Below are positions 46,431 to 56,243 of a DNA stretch of 64,000 bases, piece after piece. The number at the start of each line of letters is the position of its first letter. Positions within the stretch are counted from its first letter, which is position 1. The position numbers and the translations under genes were made by a program. The notes below the pieces were generated by a model. The model worked only from the letters and a program-made list of their open reading frames with translations. It did no database searches and was not told the DNA's origin. Source of the stretch: MPNP01 sp026709725. Its GTDB lineage: Bacteria; Pseudomonadota; Alphaproteobacteria; Rhodobacterales; Rhodobacteraceae. The DNA lies in contig OZ241384.1 of NCBI GenBank assembly GCA_965200805.1, positions 310,001 to 374,000 of the forward strand, written 5' to 3'.

Positions 46431-47818
46431 ATGAACACGAAACCCGATGGAAAATCAGCGGCAATGAATCCAAGCGTACCGTTTCCCCTTCAGCAGCCTT
46501 CCCCAGTCGTTGAAGACATGCTTGAAGAACATGATGGCAAGATCATCATTTTCTCCGAATGGGTGCGGATGCTGGAACCGGTTCGCGGTCGCATTGAGGA
46601 TCCCGGGGTTGATTATGCCTGGCATACCGGCTCTGTCAGCCGGGACCGGCGGCGTATTGACATCAACCGCTTCAAGGGTGATCCTGAATGCCGGATGTTT
46701 CTGTCATCAGAAAGCGGCGGTGTTGGACTGAATCTTCAGGTCGCAAACAATGTTGTAAACCTTGACCTGCCCTCGAATCCGGCGAAACTCGAACAGCGAA
46801 TTGCGCGAGCCTGGCGCAAGCATCGGAAGCGCTCGGTCACTGTTGTCAATCTTGTCACAGCCGATTCAGTCGAACACCGCATGCTGAGCCTCCCGCAACA
46901 AAAACAGGCAATTGCTGACAATGTCCTTGATGGGCACTCAAATCAAACTGAAATGAAGCTTCCCTCGGGACGCAAGGCCTTCATGGAACGGCTTGAATCG
47001 ATCATGAACATTGAGCCGGCACCCCGGGCCAAAAAACCATCTGTACAGGAAAGTCTGATGGACCGGATCACTGCTGTTTTCGGAGACAATCTGTTCGCTG
47101 CAGAGTTGAGACAGGCTTCGACAGGCGGAGATGTCATGCTCGTGGTTGTCAACCCAAGCGAGTCGATTGAGGATGCGGACATCGCTTTGGAACCGCATGA
47201 GCCGCAACTCGAAATTATCGACAAGGGCACTTACGAAGCGATGTTGCGGCTTGAATCGATTGGACTGATCAATTTCCAAAACCCGGTCAGCACGACCTGC
47301 TGCCCGCCACCGATAAATCTGAAGACCGGCTGGAACAGGCACGCAGACATCGAAAGACGGCCATCGGACATCTCGAACAGGCGAAACGGAAGAGGCGAAT
47401 GGCAACACTCCTTTCAGGCGGCGGGTTCGAAACTGAGGCCGAGTCCGCAGCCTCCGCCATCGCCGACTTTTCGTTGCGAGCGATTGCGGCAGATCACGGT
47501 CATCAGACAGATGATCGTGAATGGAATGATGAAAATATCTGGAAAATCTGTGAGACAATGAGAAGTGACGGCGTGCTTACGCAAGAGCGGCAGTTCAATC
47601 TGACATGGATCTGCCAGGCCGACACGGACAATCTGCCACAGCCTGAACAGGAGAACTCCAAACTGCCGACGGCCATGGCGTTCCTGACCTATGCCGAGGA
47701 TCTATTGAGCCGACCCCCTAGACTCCAGGTGGCATACCGGGATCTGAGTATAAATCAGGTGGTCATGAGGACACCGCTGAGGGAATTTCGGCCTGTGCGG
47801 GTGATCCGTACCGGCTGA
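46431..47818 (+). pseudogene. SNF2-family helicase relic (second RecA domain only)
   Basis: The frame from the ATG at 46431 has KIIIFSEWVRML, GLNLQVANNVVNLDLPSNPAKLEQRIARAWR (motifs V and VI) and VNLVTADSVEHRML. These belong to the C-terminal helicase domain of SNF2/RapA-like ATPases. The first domain with Walker A and DEAH is absent. Near 47290 the frame shifts; from there LEQARRHRKTAIGHLEQAKRKRRMATLLSGGGFETE continues the C-terminal region to 47818. Its end overlaps the 3' end of miaB by 64 bases on the opposite strand. Confidence 0.78.
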
Positions 47819-49083
47819 ATCGTGCCGATATGACTCAAGGGGGCACTGGCATGGACAGCATGGTTGTGTTCCGAGCGACCCTGCACCTGGCCCGGATCGC
47901 GCCCCGTGCGTTCAAAGAGAACATCGACGGTCTTATTGGTCATGGATTGCTGGATGGAGTCCTGCTGGACACTGAGAAGGTCCTGCAGTTGCCGGAGCCG
48001 CTCACGGGCTACAGCGGGGTCGACCTGGTCCATTTCAGCAGCCGGCGTCCCCGGTCGGGCGGAATAGCAAAATGAGTAGGATTTTCCGTAGCCAACCTCC
48101 CTGACAACATCAAGGGTGGCACGGAAATCGGTGTCGGTCTCGCCGGGAAACCCGACAATAAAATCACCGGATATAAGCGTATCGGGCCGACTCTGGCGGA
48201 CACGATCGATGGTTTCAAGATACTCGGCCGCGGTGTGCCTCCGGTTCATCCGTTTGAGGATACGGTCTGATCCTGATTGGATGGGCAGATGCAGATAGGG
48301 CATCAATTTCGCACAGTCGGCAAAGGCTCTGGTGAGGTCTTCCGACATGTCACGGGGATGTGAGGTGGTAAAGCGGAGTCTGGCGAGACCAGGGATTTCG
48401 GCGAGCCAATGGAGCAGACGGGCCAGCGTCCAGACCTGTCCATCTGTATCCTGGAAATGATAGGCATTCACATTTTGTCCAAGCAGGGTCAGCTCGCAGA
48501 CACCGGAAGCGACAAGGCGTTCCGCTTCAGCACGGATTTGGGATGGTGCACGGCTGTACTCATGTCCTCTTGTGTAGGGGACGACACAAAAGGTGCAGAA
48601 CTTGTCGCATCCCTCCTGAATGGTGAGATAGGCGCTGAAGCGTCCCGGACGCCGGTCCGGAAGAGGCAGGCTGGCAAATTTTTCATCGGCCGGAAAATCG
48701 ACATCGACAATCCTTTCGCCCATTCTGGCCCGCGCCACATGCTCAGGCAGGCGATGGTAGGATTGTGGTCCGACAACCAGACTGATCAATGGCTGACGCC
48801 TGATGATCTCCTCTCCTTCGGCCTGGGCCACACAGCCGGCAACGGCAATGATGACATCGCGGTCCCCGGTCTTGAGGGTCTTGAAGCGTCCCACCTCGGA
48901 GTAAACCTTCTCGGTCGCTTTTTCGCGAATATGGCAGGTGTTGAGGACAATCAGGTTGGCCTCATGGGGTGTCCGGGCCACCTCATAGCCCGCATCGACC
49001 ATGACATCGGTCATCCGACTGCTGTCATAGACATTCATCTGACAGCCATAACTCCTGATGTAGACGCTTTGGGGATCGGACAT
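47755..49083 (-). CDS. miaB: tRNA-2-methylthio-N6-dimethylallyladenosine synthase
   Basis: A 442-residue radical SAM methylthiotransferase that modifies A37 of tRNAs reading UNN codons. The N-terminal cluster ligands are C14 (GCQMN), C50 (NTCHIREKA) and C84 (AGCVAQ). The radical SAM motif is C159-x3-C163-x2-C166 (CDKFCTFC). A C-terminal TRAM domain ends in NSLSGVL. All catalytic cysteines are present and the length is normal, so the gene is intact despite the relic overlapping its end. Confidence 0.96.
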   Translation of the reverse strand: MSDPQSVYIRSYGCQMNVYDSSRMTDVMVDAGYEVARTPHEANLIVLNTCHIREKATEKVYSEVGRFKTLKTGDRDVIIAVAGCVAQAEGEEIIRRQPLISLVVGPQSYHRLPEHVARARMGERIVDVDFPADEKFASLPLPDRRPGRFSAYLTIQEGCDKFCTFCVVPYTRGHEYSRAPSQIRAEAERLVASGVCELTLLGQNVNAYHFQDTDGQVWTLARLLHWLAEIPGLARLRFTTSHPRDMSEDLTRAFADCAKLMPYLHLPIQSGSDRILKRMNRRHTAAEYLETIDRVRQSRPDTLISGDFIVGFPGETDTDFRATLDVVREVGYGKSYSFCYSARPGTPAAEMDQVDPAVARERLRQLQDLLSVQQDSIQQSMTNKTVDVLFERTGRDPGQVQGRSEHNHAVHASAPLSHIGTIQPVRITRTGRNSLSGVLMTT

Positions 49084-49833
49084 GAAAAATGGACCTCTAC
49101 AGATCGGATCGAACTCATCCCGCCTCGGTCAAAACCGGGCCCACAATTCTCACCCGCAGTTCCCGGGGAACAGAAAAGGTGATGGCGGTTCAGGTGTCAC
49201 TTTCCGACTGTTCCGAATGGGATGATTGAACCCCTTGCCTGGCCTCATGTGAGATGCTCCGGACGACATTCAACAACAATGCACATGCGCATCTACTCTA
49301 CTTCCACTCTCGGGTACAACGCCTTGGGCTCAATCCGGGCCAGGGGAAGGACCCACTTAGTCACCCACGATTTTGGATCCAGAGAAATCATTATCCTTAC
49401 CATTCACTAATGACAATGTTTTCTCAATCTAATCACTGTAAAATATTTGAGTTTTCTTTCCCTCTTTGTGACTGTTTTGCCTAGTATACACCCATTCCGC
49501 CATTGAGTCCATTTGCTTCCTAATTGGATAATCTGCAACACCATTCGGCGAGAATTCCGAATCCGACATTGATTATCTTCTTGGAATGCAAAGTGCAGAA
49601 GTCTTCATACTCATTGCGTAATTTTTCGACCCGATTTGTTTTGAGTTGAAAAACTCCGCTATCCTGTTTCACACTATACAAATGACAATCTGGTACATTC
49701 CCTGAAAAATCGGGAATGCCATGCTGATATCAATATGGCCCTTGTTCCCGCACCAAGATTCTTTTGACTGAGTGGGCTGCAACCGAATTTGCAATGGGGC
49801 TTAAATTACAAAGCATAGCAGATATTTATAGTA
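49084..49833. other. AT-rich intergenic region at the island edge
   Basis: 750 bases whose composition turns clearly AT-rich from about 49400. Only short open frames exist, without motifs or ribosome sites. It separates miaB from the leftward operon of the 49.8-57.7 kb island. No repeat, tRNA fragment or integrase remnant was found, so how the island was inserted is not visible. Confidence 0.6.
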
Positions 49834-51372
49834 TCACGATCCCTCTGGTAGCACCCGTTCCAGAATCCGGTCAACTAGGACCTTGGCTGCGATAGGGTCT
49901 GCAGAACAGGCATAGATCAGATCAACCACTTCCCGGTAAATTCGTTGCTTCTGAGGCGGAAGATGCTGGAAGGAACTGCCAAACCTTGCCCCGGACTGTG
50001 GGACGGCAGTTTTTGTGGCATTGAACTGACTGTTGAGAGCTTTACGTTCCGCCTCACCGAATAGATCCAATTCTAGTACCTTCTGCATACTGGCCAGAAG
50101 AGTGTGGATTTCGTCCCGGGCGGTATGAACAAACTGCTCCGACACTGCTCCCTGGTTCAGTATCTCAAGCCTTTCATTGATCTTGCCAGCAGCATTTGCA
50201 AACGCCTTCAAGCGGTTCCGCTTCTGCGATGACTGCCGACATCGGCGTGCAATGTCCATCCCGATCGGGTGAAGATGGTGGACGATATTGTCCAGATGAT
50301 TGCTGCTTTCAAAGGCATCGCGCCGTCCATTCGGGAGCACGCGGGCATCAAGTACATGGACCTCACCAACGGACCACGAGCAGAACCGATCTTCGGGGAA
50401 CACCTCAACAAAGAGACGCTCACCCCCGACCTGTATATTGCCAATGCGGGCACGAAGACCTCGTAAACAACTATGTGGAGGTATTGCGCCCAAGTAATCG
50501 TGATGAATCCGCCAGCCGATTGCTGCCATACCTCCCTCTGATCTTTCAATTTCGAAAGACTCCAGGCTGTGAACCTGAGATGTTTGGGTTTCTGCGTAAG
50601 TGATCGTGTCCCGGTAAGGGCGGTAGACTGGTATCTCTGCATCATTGATATGGATTGCATAAACGCGGGCGGCCCGGCCATACGGAGCCAGAATATTGGC
50701 AATCTCCCCACCAAAGGAGAACTCCGGCGCGAAGGGACAGGGAGCAACTTGGCCAAGATAGGAAGCGATCTCCACCTCATTCATAAGTCGGTCATTGGCA
50801 ATTCGGCGTGGCTTGACCAACTCGACCTCGAAGAAGTGGGTTGGGTAGTCATCTGGAGGAAGCGTGGTAACCGCCACAGCCTTTTTCACAAGGGTCTCAA
50901 GATCGTCACCCGCCGAATCCGTGGCCAGAAGCTTCTTGATCGTGAGACAATCCCAGGTGACCTCCATCACCATGGCGTCCCCCACTGACCGGGAACGAAA
51001 GATGAGCTGCTGACCGTAACCAAGACCGGCCAGTCGACCAATCCCGCGAAAACCCCGGGCATCCGAGCCACGTTTGGAACTGTCTCCAAACGTCAGCATG
51101 GTGGCAGCAAAGTCCTGATTGGCGAGCCCGATACCATTATCGCGCAGTTGAACCCTGCGCGTGGCCTGATCGAGTGTAATGGCAATGCGGCCCTCACGAG
51201 AGGATGAAAGATGTCCGGCTGAGACCGCATCATCGATAGCATCGACAGCGTTCTGCACATACTCACGAAAAATCGAGAGCGGATTGACATACATAGCACT
51301 GCTCAGAAGCTCGAGAACCCCCTTGCCAACAAAGATATCGGTCGACGCTCGGTCAGCGGGCACATCCGCCAC
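49834..51372 (-). CDS. GHKL (Hsp90/MORC-like) ATPase
   Basis: A 512-residue protein with a Bergerat ATP-binding fold. The N box is FREYVQNAVDAID (residues 35-47, with Glu37 and Asn41), the G1 box is LRDNGIGL (76-83) and the lid glycine motif is ARGFRGIGRLAGLG (105-118). That order resembles HtpG-like and MORC-like ATPases rather than histidine kinases. The remaining 350 residues include a transducer-like beta region and a helical tail with no hallmark. The start is a GTG two bases after the radical SAM stop, so the two are translationally linked. Role unknown. Confidence 0.8.
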   Translation of the reverse strand: MADVPADRASTDIFVGKGVLELLSSAMYVNPLSIFREYVQNAVDAIDDAVSAGHLSSSREGRIAITLDQATRRVQLRDNGIGLANQDFAATMLTFGDSSKRGSDARGFRGIGRLAGLGYGQQLIFRSRSVGDAMVMEVTWDCLTIKKLLATDSAGDDLETLVKKAVAVTTLPPDDYPTHFFEVELVKPRRIANDRLMNEVEIASYLGQVAPCPFAPEFSFGGEIANILAPYGRAARVYAIHINDAEIPVYRPYRDTITYAETQTSQVHSLESFEIERSEGGMAAIGWRIHHDYLGAIPPHSCLRGLRARIGNIQVGGERLFVEVFPEDRFCSWSVGEVHVLDARVLPNGRRDAFESSNHLDNIVHHLHPIGMDIARRCRQSSQKRNRLKAFANAAGKINERLEILNQGAVSEQFVHTARDEIHTLLASMQKVLELDLFGEAERKALNSQFNATKTAVPQSGARFGSSFQHLPPQKQRIYREVVDLIYACSADPIAAKVLVDRILERVLPEGS

Positions 51373-51374
51373 GG

Positions 51375-52970
51375 TTACATGGCCCTGTTGTGGACAGGCT
51401 GCACATCCTCGTCCGTCAGCCCGGCATCCTCGACCCGCTCATCTTCAGGAACCAAAGCCAGGTTATTCCGGTTTCTTCGGCGCCTCTGCGCTTCCCAGAT
51501 ATCCGTTTCCTCATCCTTGGGCAGAGGCACGAAGTGCCGTGCTGTCTCGCGTAGCGGTCCCGGAGCCAGGGTGGTCAGGTCCATCTCGTACGAACGCCTG
51601 TCACGACCACAAAGGTAATCAAGGAGTTCAGCACGCTCGTCAGCGTCAAGGGCAGCCATTGCGGCCCGATACTCGTCATATTCGGCCCGTCCCTCATGCT
51701 GCTCGTACCATGAGCGGTTGAAGATGTAGTGATGGGGGCGCATGAGAATGCTCTCAAATTCATCATAGGTATCTCCAAAGGCAGAGCGGAAAAAGTCCGG
51801 TGCCCCACTGACAATACCGTGCGTCGCTTGCAGGATCATCTGCATAGAGCGCAGATAGTAGGAGTTCCACTTCCTGCCGACATGTCCCCGGTTGGGCAGT
51901 GTCACCGGCTGGTAGCGCATGGGAAAGGAAAAGATACGGATGCCCAGTTCTTCATTGAGCGTCACGTTGAGGCGCATCCTTTCAAAAAGGTCTGCCGGGC
52001 TGTCATGGAAATTGTAGAGCATATAGTTCGAAAGATCGGTCAGCCCTGCACCTGCCGCGTAGCGAACAGCCTGGGTGTAGGGTTTCTTGACACCAAGATG
52101 GTCAAAGGCAATCCGCAAAGGCTTGATGGCGATACGTGCGAGTTCACGCAAGAACATCGGGTCGCGGCAAAGAATGCGGGCATCGACCCCCTGGTTGAAG
52201 TCAACACGGCGCTGGATGTCATACCGTCCGCGCCGGAGTGTTGCACCCCTTCCAAACCCCAGATCAATGATTTCGGCGACAATCTCCTTGAATTTTGCTG
52301 AGGCTACAACATTGTTGTCCATCAGGATGAGGTCGCGCTTGTCACCGTAAAGGGCAGAGATGCCCCCCACGACAGTCGTGAGTGAATTCGTATCACGCTG
52401 GACCCCCTCCAGTTTCGGGACCCCGCAAAAAGCGCACTTGCGAACGCAGCCACGGGACGCATAGGTAAAGTAGGCATCATGAACCGGATAGGTGTAGTCG
52501 ATGTGCTCTAGGATGCTGTAGTCAGGGACCATGTCCTCTATCGGAGTGCTCGCAACATCGTCTGCGTAGAGTTCCTCCTCAAAAGGGTCAAGCTCAAGTG
52601 AATGTGCCGGGGCCTGTCCCAGCAGACCCTTGATAAAGCGGATACCCCGCCAGCGCGGTTCGGCCAGGAACTGCTCATGCATAAGTGAGGCAGCAATGCC
52701 GCCAACAAAGATACGATGCGCCTGATTGCTGGCAAGCTCCAGCGCATAGTCAATGCTGCGGGCGGTGCGGGCCCACTCGAAGGAAAAGAGCGTTGTGATG
52801 TAGATGCGGTCCCAGGCGGTACCGCGGACCGATTGGTCTTCCCCCTTGATGAAGCGAACCGTATCCTGCTTCCCCTGCGGGCCATGGTACTGGGCAAGTT
52901 TCATGAGGCCAAGGGGCGGGTACTTGTTGCGATAGCCCGGCTCAATCAGGAGGATGTTCTTGTTGGCCAT
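51375..52970 (-). CDS. Radical SAM protein with B12-binding-like N-terminus
   Basis: A 531-residue protein starting MANKNILLIEPGYRNKYPPLGLMKLA, the usual opening of cobalamin-binding-type radical SAM enzymes, although no clear DxHxxG cobalamin motif is seen. The cluster ligands are C175-x3-C179-x2-C182 in SRGCVRKCAFCGVPKLEG, followed by LILMDNNVVAS and FNQGVDARIL. About 150 extra C-terminal residues end in a charged tail. I use the ATG at 52970, preceded by AGGGG; the frame opens 13 codons earlier. Such enzymes catalyse difficult C-H chemistry. The substrate is unknown, and the genomic partners suggest DNA or a protein. Confidence 0.85.
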   Translation of the reverse strand: MANKNILLIEPGYRNKYPPLGLMKLAQYHGPQGKQDTVRFIKGEDQSVRGTAWDRIYITTLFSFEWARTARSIDYALELASNQAHRIFVGGIAASLMHEQFLAEPRWRGIRFIKGLLGQAPAHSLELDPFEEELYADDVASTPIEDMVPDYSILEHIDYTYPVHDAYFTYASRGCVRKCAFCGVPKLEGVQRDTNSLTTVVGGISALYGDKRDLILMDNNVVASAKFKEIVAEIIDLGFGRGATLRRGRYDIQRRVDFNQGVDARILCRDPMFLRELARIAIKPLRIAFDHLGVKKPYTQAVRYAAGAGLTDLSNYMLYNFHDSPADLFERMRLNVTLNEELGIRIFSFPMRYQPVTLPNRGHVGRKWNSYYLRSMQMILQATHGIVSGAPDFFRSAFGDTYDEFESILMRPHHYIFNRSWYEQHEGRAEYDEYRAAMAALDADERAELLDYLCGRDRRSYEMDLTTLAPGPLRETARHFVPLPKDEETDIWEAQRRRRNRNNLALVPEDERVEDAGLTDEDVQPVHNRAM

Positions 52971-53325
52971 CTCACCCCTTTCCTGCGGTCTTCCCGAATC
53001 GTTTTCCATACCCTACCTGATGATGGAGCACTTGTCGATCCCTTGCGGAAGAGTGCGGCTCAGATTTATTGGACACTCCCTGACTGATCATATGATTGGC
53101 CCTTGGAAAGCAACAACCCGGGGAGGGTTTGTATCGATTTCTGTATCGGTCCATGTCTATTGCCGCCCACAAGAACACAGAGAGCCAGCATAACGGCCAA
53201 GATGTGCCCCACAAAATTGAGCCGCACCACTTGCGGAAGCAGGTACTTGTCAAATCAACCTATGCTTTATATCCTGATTCACACATGATGGCCACAATTC
53301 CACATAATGAACAGGAACTTGAAAT
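52971..53325. other. Divergent intergenic region of the island
   Basis: 355 bases between the leftward and rightward operons. It holds a good rightward promoter candidate (listed separately). A TGTATCG word is repeated at about 53128 and 53142. No leftward promoter stands out, and no HTH regulator is encoded on either side. Confidence 0.5.
53247..53275 (+). promoter_or_regulatory. Candidate sigma-70 promoter of the rightward island operon
   Basis: TTGTCA (53247-53252) and TATCCT (53270-53275) are separated by exactly 17 bases, about 50 bases before the first ParB-like gene. They match five and four of six consensus positions. Confidence 0.5.
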
Positions 53326-54336
53326 ATGGCAGTATCGGGTGCATCACAAATGATCCCCGTGGATACAATCGAACTTGATCGTGCTAATCCACGAATCCGT
53401 AAGTTTCTGGAGATGTATGTCGGCGAACCCACCCCTGAGCAAATCTTTTTGGCACTTGGCGCAGGCAACGAAGAGGAAAGTGAAGGGTCCTCTATTCCAA
53501 CCTTTCAGAAACTGAAGCAGTCGATTATTACTCATGGCGGAATCATCCACCCCGTCATTCTTAATTGTCAAAGCGATGGCACGTTAGTCTGTATTGAGGG
53601 CAACACCCGGGTTGCACTCTATAAGGACTTCCTGCAACGGGGCGTGAATGGTGACTGGAGCAACATTCCGGCTCTGATCCACAGCAACCTTGAAGACACG
53701 GCTGTGCATGCAATTCGTCTGCAAGCTCATCTCGTGGGGCCGCGACCTTGGGATCCCTATTCCAAGGCTAAATACCTCCACGAGCTCCGGCACATCGACG
53801 ACATGCCGCTGGCCATGATCGTCGATTTCTGCGGTGGGCGGCAAAGCGAGGTAACTACCTTTATAGATGCCTTTATTGACATGGAGCAATATTACCGCCC
53901 GGTTGTCACCGAAGATGGTGCATTTGATCCAAAGCGGTTCAGTGGGTTTGCAGAATTGCAGAAGCCCGGTATAAAGAAGGCTCTAAATGAGACCGGGCAC
54001 ACACTGACGGATTTTGCCACTTGGGTCCACGAAGGCAAACTGAGACCCCTGAATACCGTCCGCCTTCTACCACGAATCCTCAAAAATGAGAAAGCGCGCA
54101 CAATCTTCCTTAAGAAAGGCGCTCGCGCAGCCGAGATGGCACTCGACAAACCCGAGGCAGACCTGAACTTGCAAAAAACTCCACTTGATCAACTAGCCTA
54201 CGCTCTAAACAGTAAACTGGCAGCCCTACCTTATGAGGACTATCAGAGCCTACGGTCTGACCCTTGCAGTGCCACTGTCGAAGCCCTAATTGATGTCCAG
54301 AATAGTTTGACGGAATTTCTGAATAATCTTGGATAG
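53326..54336 (+). CDS. ParB/Srx-fold protein 1
   Basis: A 336-residue protein with an N-terminal ParB-like domain: IPVDTIELDRANPR (residues 10-23), SIITHGGIIHPVIL (66-79) and VCIEGNTRVALYKDF (88-102), the last being the nucleotide-binding box of the fold. The C-terminal two thirds are helical and could bind DNA, but no HTH is obvious. Chromosomal ParB proteins are CTPases that slide on DNA; free-standing ParB-like proteins like this occur in phage and defence islands. A CAGGAAC ribosome site precedes the ATG; M9 is an alternative start. It is first in a five-gene operon. Confidence 0.82.
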   Translation: MAVSGASQMIPVDTIELDRANPRIRKFLEMYVGEPTPEQIFLALGAGNEEESEGSSIPTFQKLKQSIITHGGIIHPVILNCQSDGTLVCIEGNTRVALYKDFLQRGVNGDWSNIPALIHSNLEDTAVHAIRLQAHLVGPRPWDPYSKAKYLHELRHIDDMPLAMIVDFCGGRQSEVTTFIDAFIDMEQYYRPVVTEDGAFDPKRFSGFAELQKPGIKKALNETGHTLTDFATWVHEGKLRPLNTVRLLPRILKNEKARTIFLKKGARAAEMALDKPEADLNLQKTPLDQLAYALNSKLAALPYEDYQSLRSDPCSATVEALIDVQNSLTEFLNNLG

Positions 54337-54341
54337 GGTCC

Positions 54342-54758
54342 ATGTCAGAATCCGTCCAACACACACGACTTGTTCAGGCGATAATTGCCCAGTTGGATAC
54401 AGATCTCGGTCCTCTATGTGACATCATGGTATGTGATGACTCACCGAATCCTTTGAGGGGTGAGCGGCCTCCAAAACTGTCCGGTTTCATTCCTGATGTC
54501 TATGCCACCGATGTACCAACCACGCGGGTAGTAGTGGGAGAAGCCAAGACTGAGCAAGACCTCGAAACCACTCGATCACACCTACAAATCACCGCTTTCC
54601 TCACGTATCTATCTGCTATGCGCAACAGCCTCTTTATCCTTGCTGTCCCATTTTGTTGCATACCCAGGGGTAATAACTTGCTGCAAGAACTTACACGCAC
54701 CTCCGATACGCCTCCCTTGATCAGGGTCATTGATGATTTTGGGCTGGAACATGGATAG
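54342..54758 (+). CDS. Small PD-(D/E)XK-like nuclease candidate
   Basis: A 138-residue protein. HTRLVQAIIAQL at the start and GFIPDVYATDVPTTRVVVGEAKT (residues 48-70) give the nuclease-fold pattern, with Asp52 and then Glu67-x-Lys69. DLETTRSHLQITAFLTYL adds the Gln-containing helix common in this fold. This is a motif call only: the fold tolerates great variation and binding rather than cutting is possible. It begins 5 bases after ParB-like 1 and ends 9 bases before the SNF2 gene. Confidence 0.65.
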   Translation: MSESVQHTRLVQAIIAQLDTDLGPLCDIMVCDDSPNPLRGERPPKLSGFIPDVYATDVPTTRVVVGEAKTEQDLETTRSHLQITAFLTYLSAMRNSLFILAVPFCCIPRGNNLLQELTRTSDTPPLIRVIDDFGLEHG

Positions 54759-54767
54759 TTTAGCTCT

Positions 54768-56243
54768 ATGCTGCGTGTCCACAAGAAACCCAATCTGACC
54801 GCCCGACAGGCTGCCTTCCCACATCAGGTGGATGCGTTTGAATCTCTCAAAGACCAACCCTACGCTGCGATTTTTCACGAGCAGGGGCTGGGAAAAACTA
54901 AGATTGGTCTTGATCTGGTACTGTTCTGGCTAGCTAAGGGCGTGGCTGACTCTGTTCTCATTGTCGCTAAGAAGGGCCTGATTAAAAACTGGCGAGACGA
55001 GGTGGCCACTCACAGCCACTTGCAACCACGAATCCTGAGCCAAGACCGAACGGCAAACTTTTATGCATTAAATAGTCCTGCGGCACTTTATCTAATCCAT
55101 TACGAGGCTGTTTTATCCGAACGTCACCGCTTGGCCTTGTTCCAAAAGACACGTAAGGTCGGCGTACTCCTTGATGAAGCCCACAAAATCAAGAATCCAG
55201 AGGCAAGAGTTACAATTGCTCTAAATGAGCTTTCTGTTGGCTTCGTACGGCGTGTCATCATGACTGGCACTCCGATGGCCAATCGTCCCTTTGACCTCTG
55301 GTCTCAGATCAAGTTTCTCGATAACGGCAAGGCTCTCGGCACAAATTTCTCTAAGTTTAAGCAGGAGCTTGACCTAAAGAACGATCTTGATCAGAATGCC
55401 GCGCGTGCCACTGCGTTTGCTGATGGTTTGGAGGCGACCTTTCAAAAGATTCAATCTTTCACTGTCCGAGAGACCAAAGCATCGGCAGGCCTCCGTCTAC
55501 CGGACAAAACTCTGTTCAATCGTACCTGCCCACTTGAGCCTCGACAAGCCGAGCTCTATGCCGAATTTCGTAACGAACTAGCTGCAATAATCGTCAAGAA
55601 AGGCAAACCGATCCTTGATGATGCCGAAGTTATTCTGAAGCGTCTGCTGCGCCTTGTCCAGATCGCAGCCCACCCAGCACTAGTCGATCATAGCTACTCT
55701 GGTACCCCCGGCAAGATTCCAGCCCTTGATTCTCTTGTCCATGAAGCTATTGATGCGCGGGAAAAAATCATTGTTTGGACATCCTTTGCTGATAACGCCG
55801 AGAGACTCAGGGAGCATTTTGCTCTTTATGATGCCGAGGTCGTACATGGTGGCCGTAATATGGCCGAGCGAGAAGCATCTCTTATGGCGTTCAAGACCGA
55901 TCCAGCATGCCGTGTACTTGTAGCCACACCTGGAGCTGCCAAGGAAGGGTTAACCCTAACCGTGGCGAATCATGCAGTTTTTTATGATCGGGTGTTTAGC
56001 CTCGACGACTATCTACAGGCACAGGACCGCATTCATAGAATTTCACAAGAACGTCCTTGTTTTGTAACTAACCTAATTGGCGAAAACACGATTGATTCTT
56101 GGGTTGATTCGCTTCTTGCAGCCAAGAACCTTGCAGCCAAACTTGGTCAAGGTGACATTGGGCGGAGGACCTACGAAGCCATGATCGACTATCGATTTGG
56201 TGACATGCTAAAAGATGTGCTTGGGCTTGAAGGTGAGAATTAA
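54768..56243 (+). CDS. SNF2-family ATPase
   Basis: A 491-residue complete SF2 motor. The Q-like lead-in is FPHQVDAF. Walker A is EQGLGKTKIG (residues 38-47), with Asn-free motif Ia LIVAKKGLIKNW. DEAH is at 136-139 (LLDEAHKIKN) and motif III is MTGTPM. Motifs V-VI are KEGLTLTVANHAVFYD and QAQDRIHRISQ. Members move along double-stranded DNA and remodel or strip proteins. Unlike the relic at 46.4 kb, both RecA domains are intact. Its last base is the first base of ParB-like 2 (56243), so expression is coupled. Confidence 0.9.
   Translation: MLRVHKKPNLTARQAAFPHQVDAFESLKDQPYAAIFHEQGLGKTKIGLDLVLFWLAKGVADSVLIVAKKGLIKNWRDEVATHSHLQPRILSQDRTANFYALNSPAALYLIHYEAVLSERHRLALFQKTRKVGVLLDEAHKIKNPEARVTIALNELSVGFVRRVIMTGTPMANRPFDLWSQIKFLDNGKALGTNFSKFKQELDLKNDLDQNAARATAFADGLEATFQKIQSFTVRETKASAGLRLPDKTLFNRTCPLEPRQAELYAEFRNELAAIIVKKGKPILDDAEVILKRLLRLVQIAAHPALVDHSYSGTPGKIPALDSLVHEAIDAREKIIVWTSFADNAERLREHFALYDAEVVHGGRNMAEREASLMAFKTDPACRVLVATPGAAKEGLTLTVANHAVFYDRVFSLDDYLQAQDRIHRISQERPCFVTNLIGENTIDSWVDSLLAAKNLAAKLGQGDIGRRTYEAMIDYRFGDMLKDVLGLEGEN

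Noticed and set aside
48409..49182. A 257-codon plus-strand frame.
   Set aside because: It is fully antisense to miaB, whose cysteine motifs and length are all correct.
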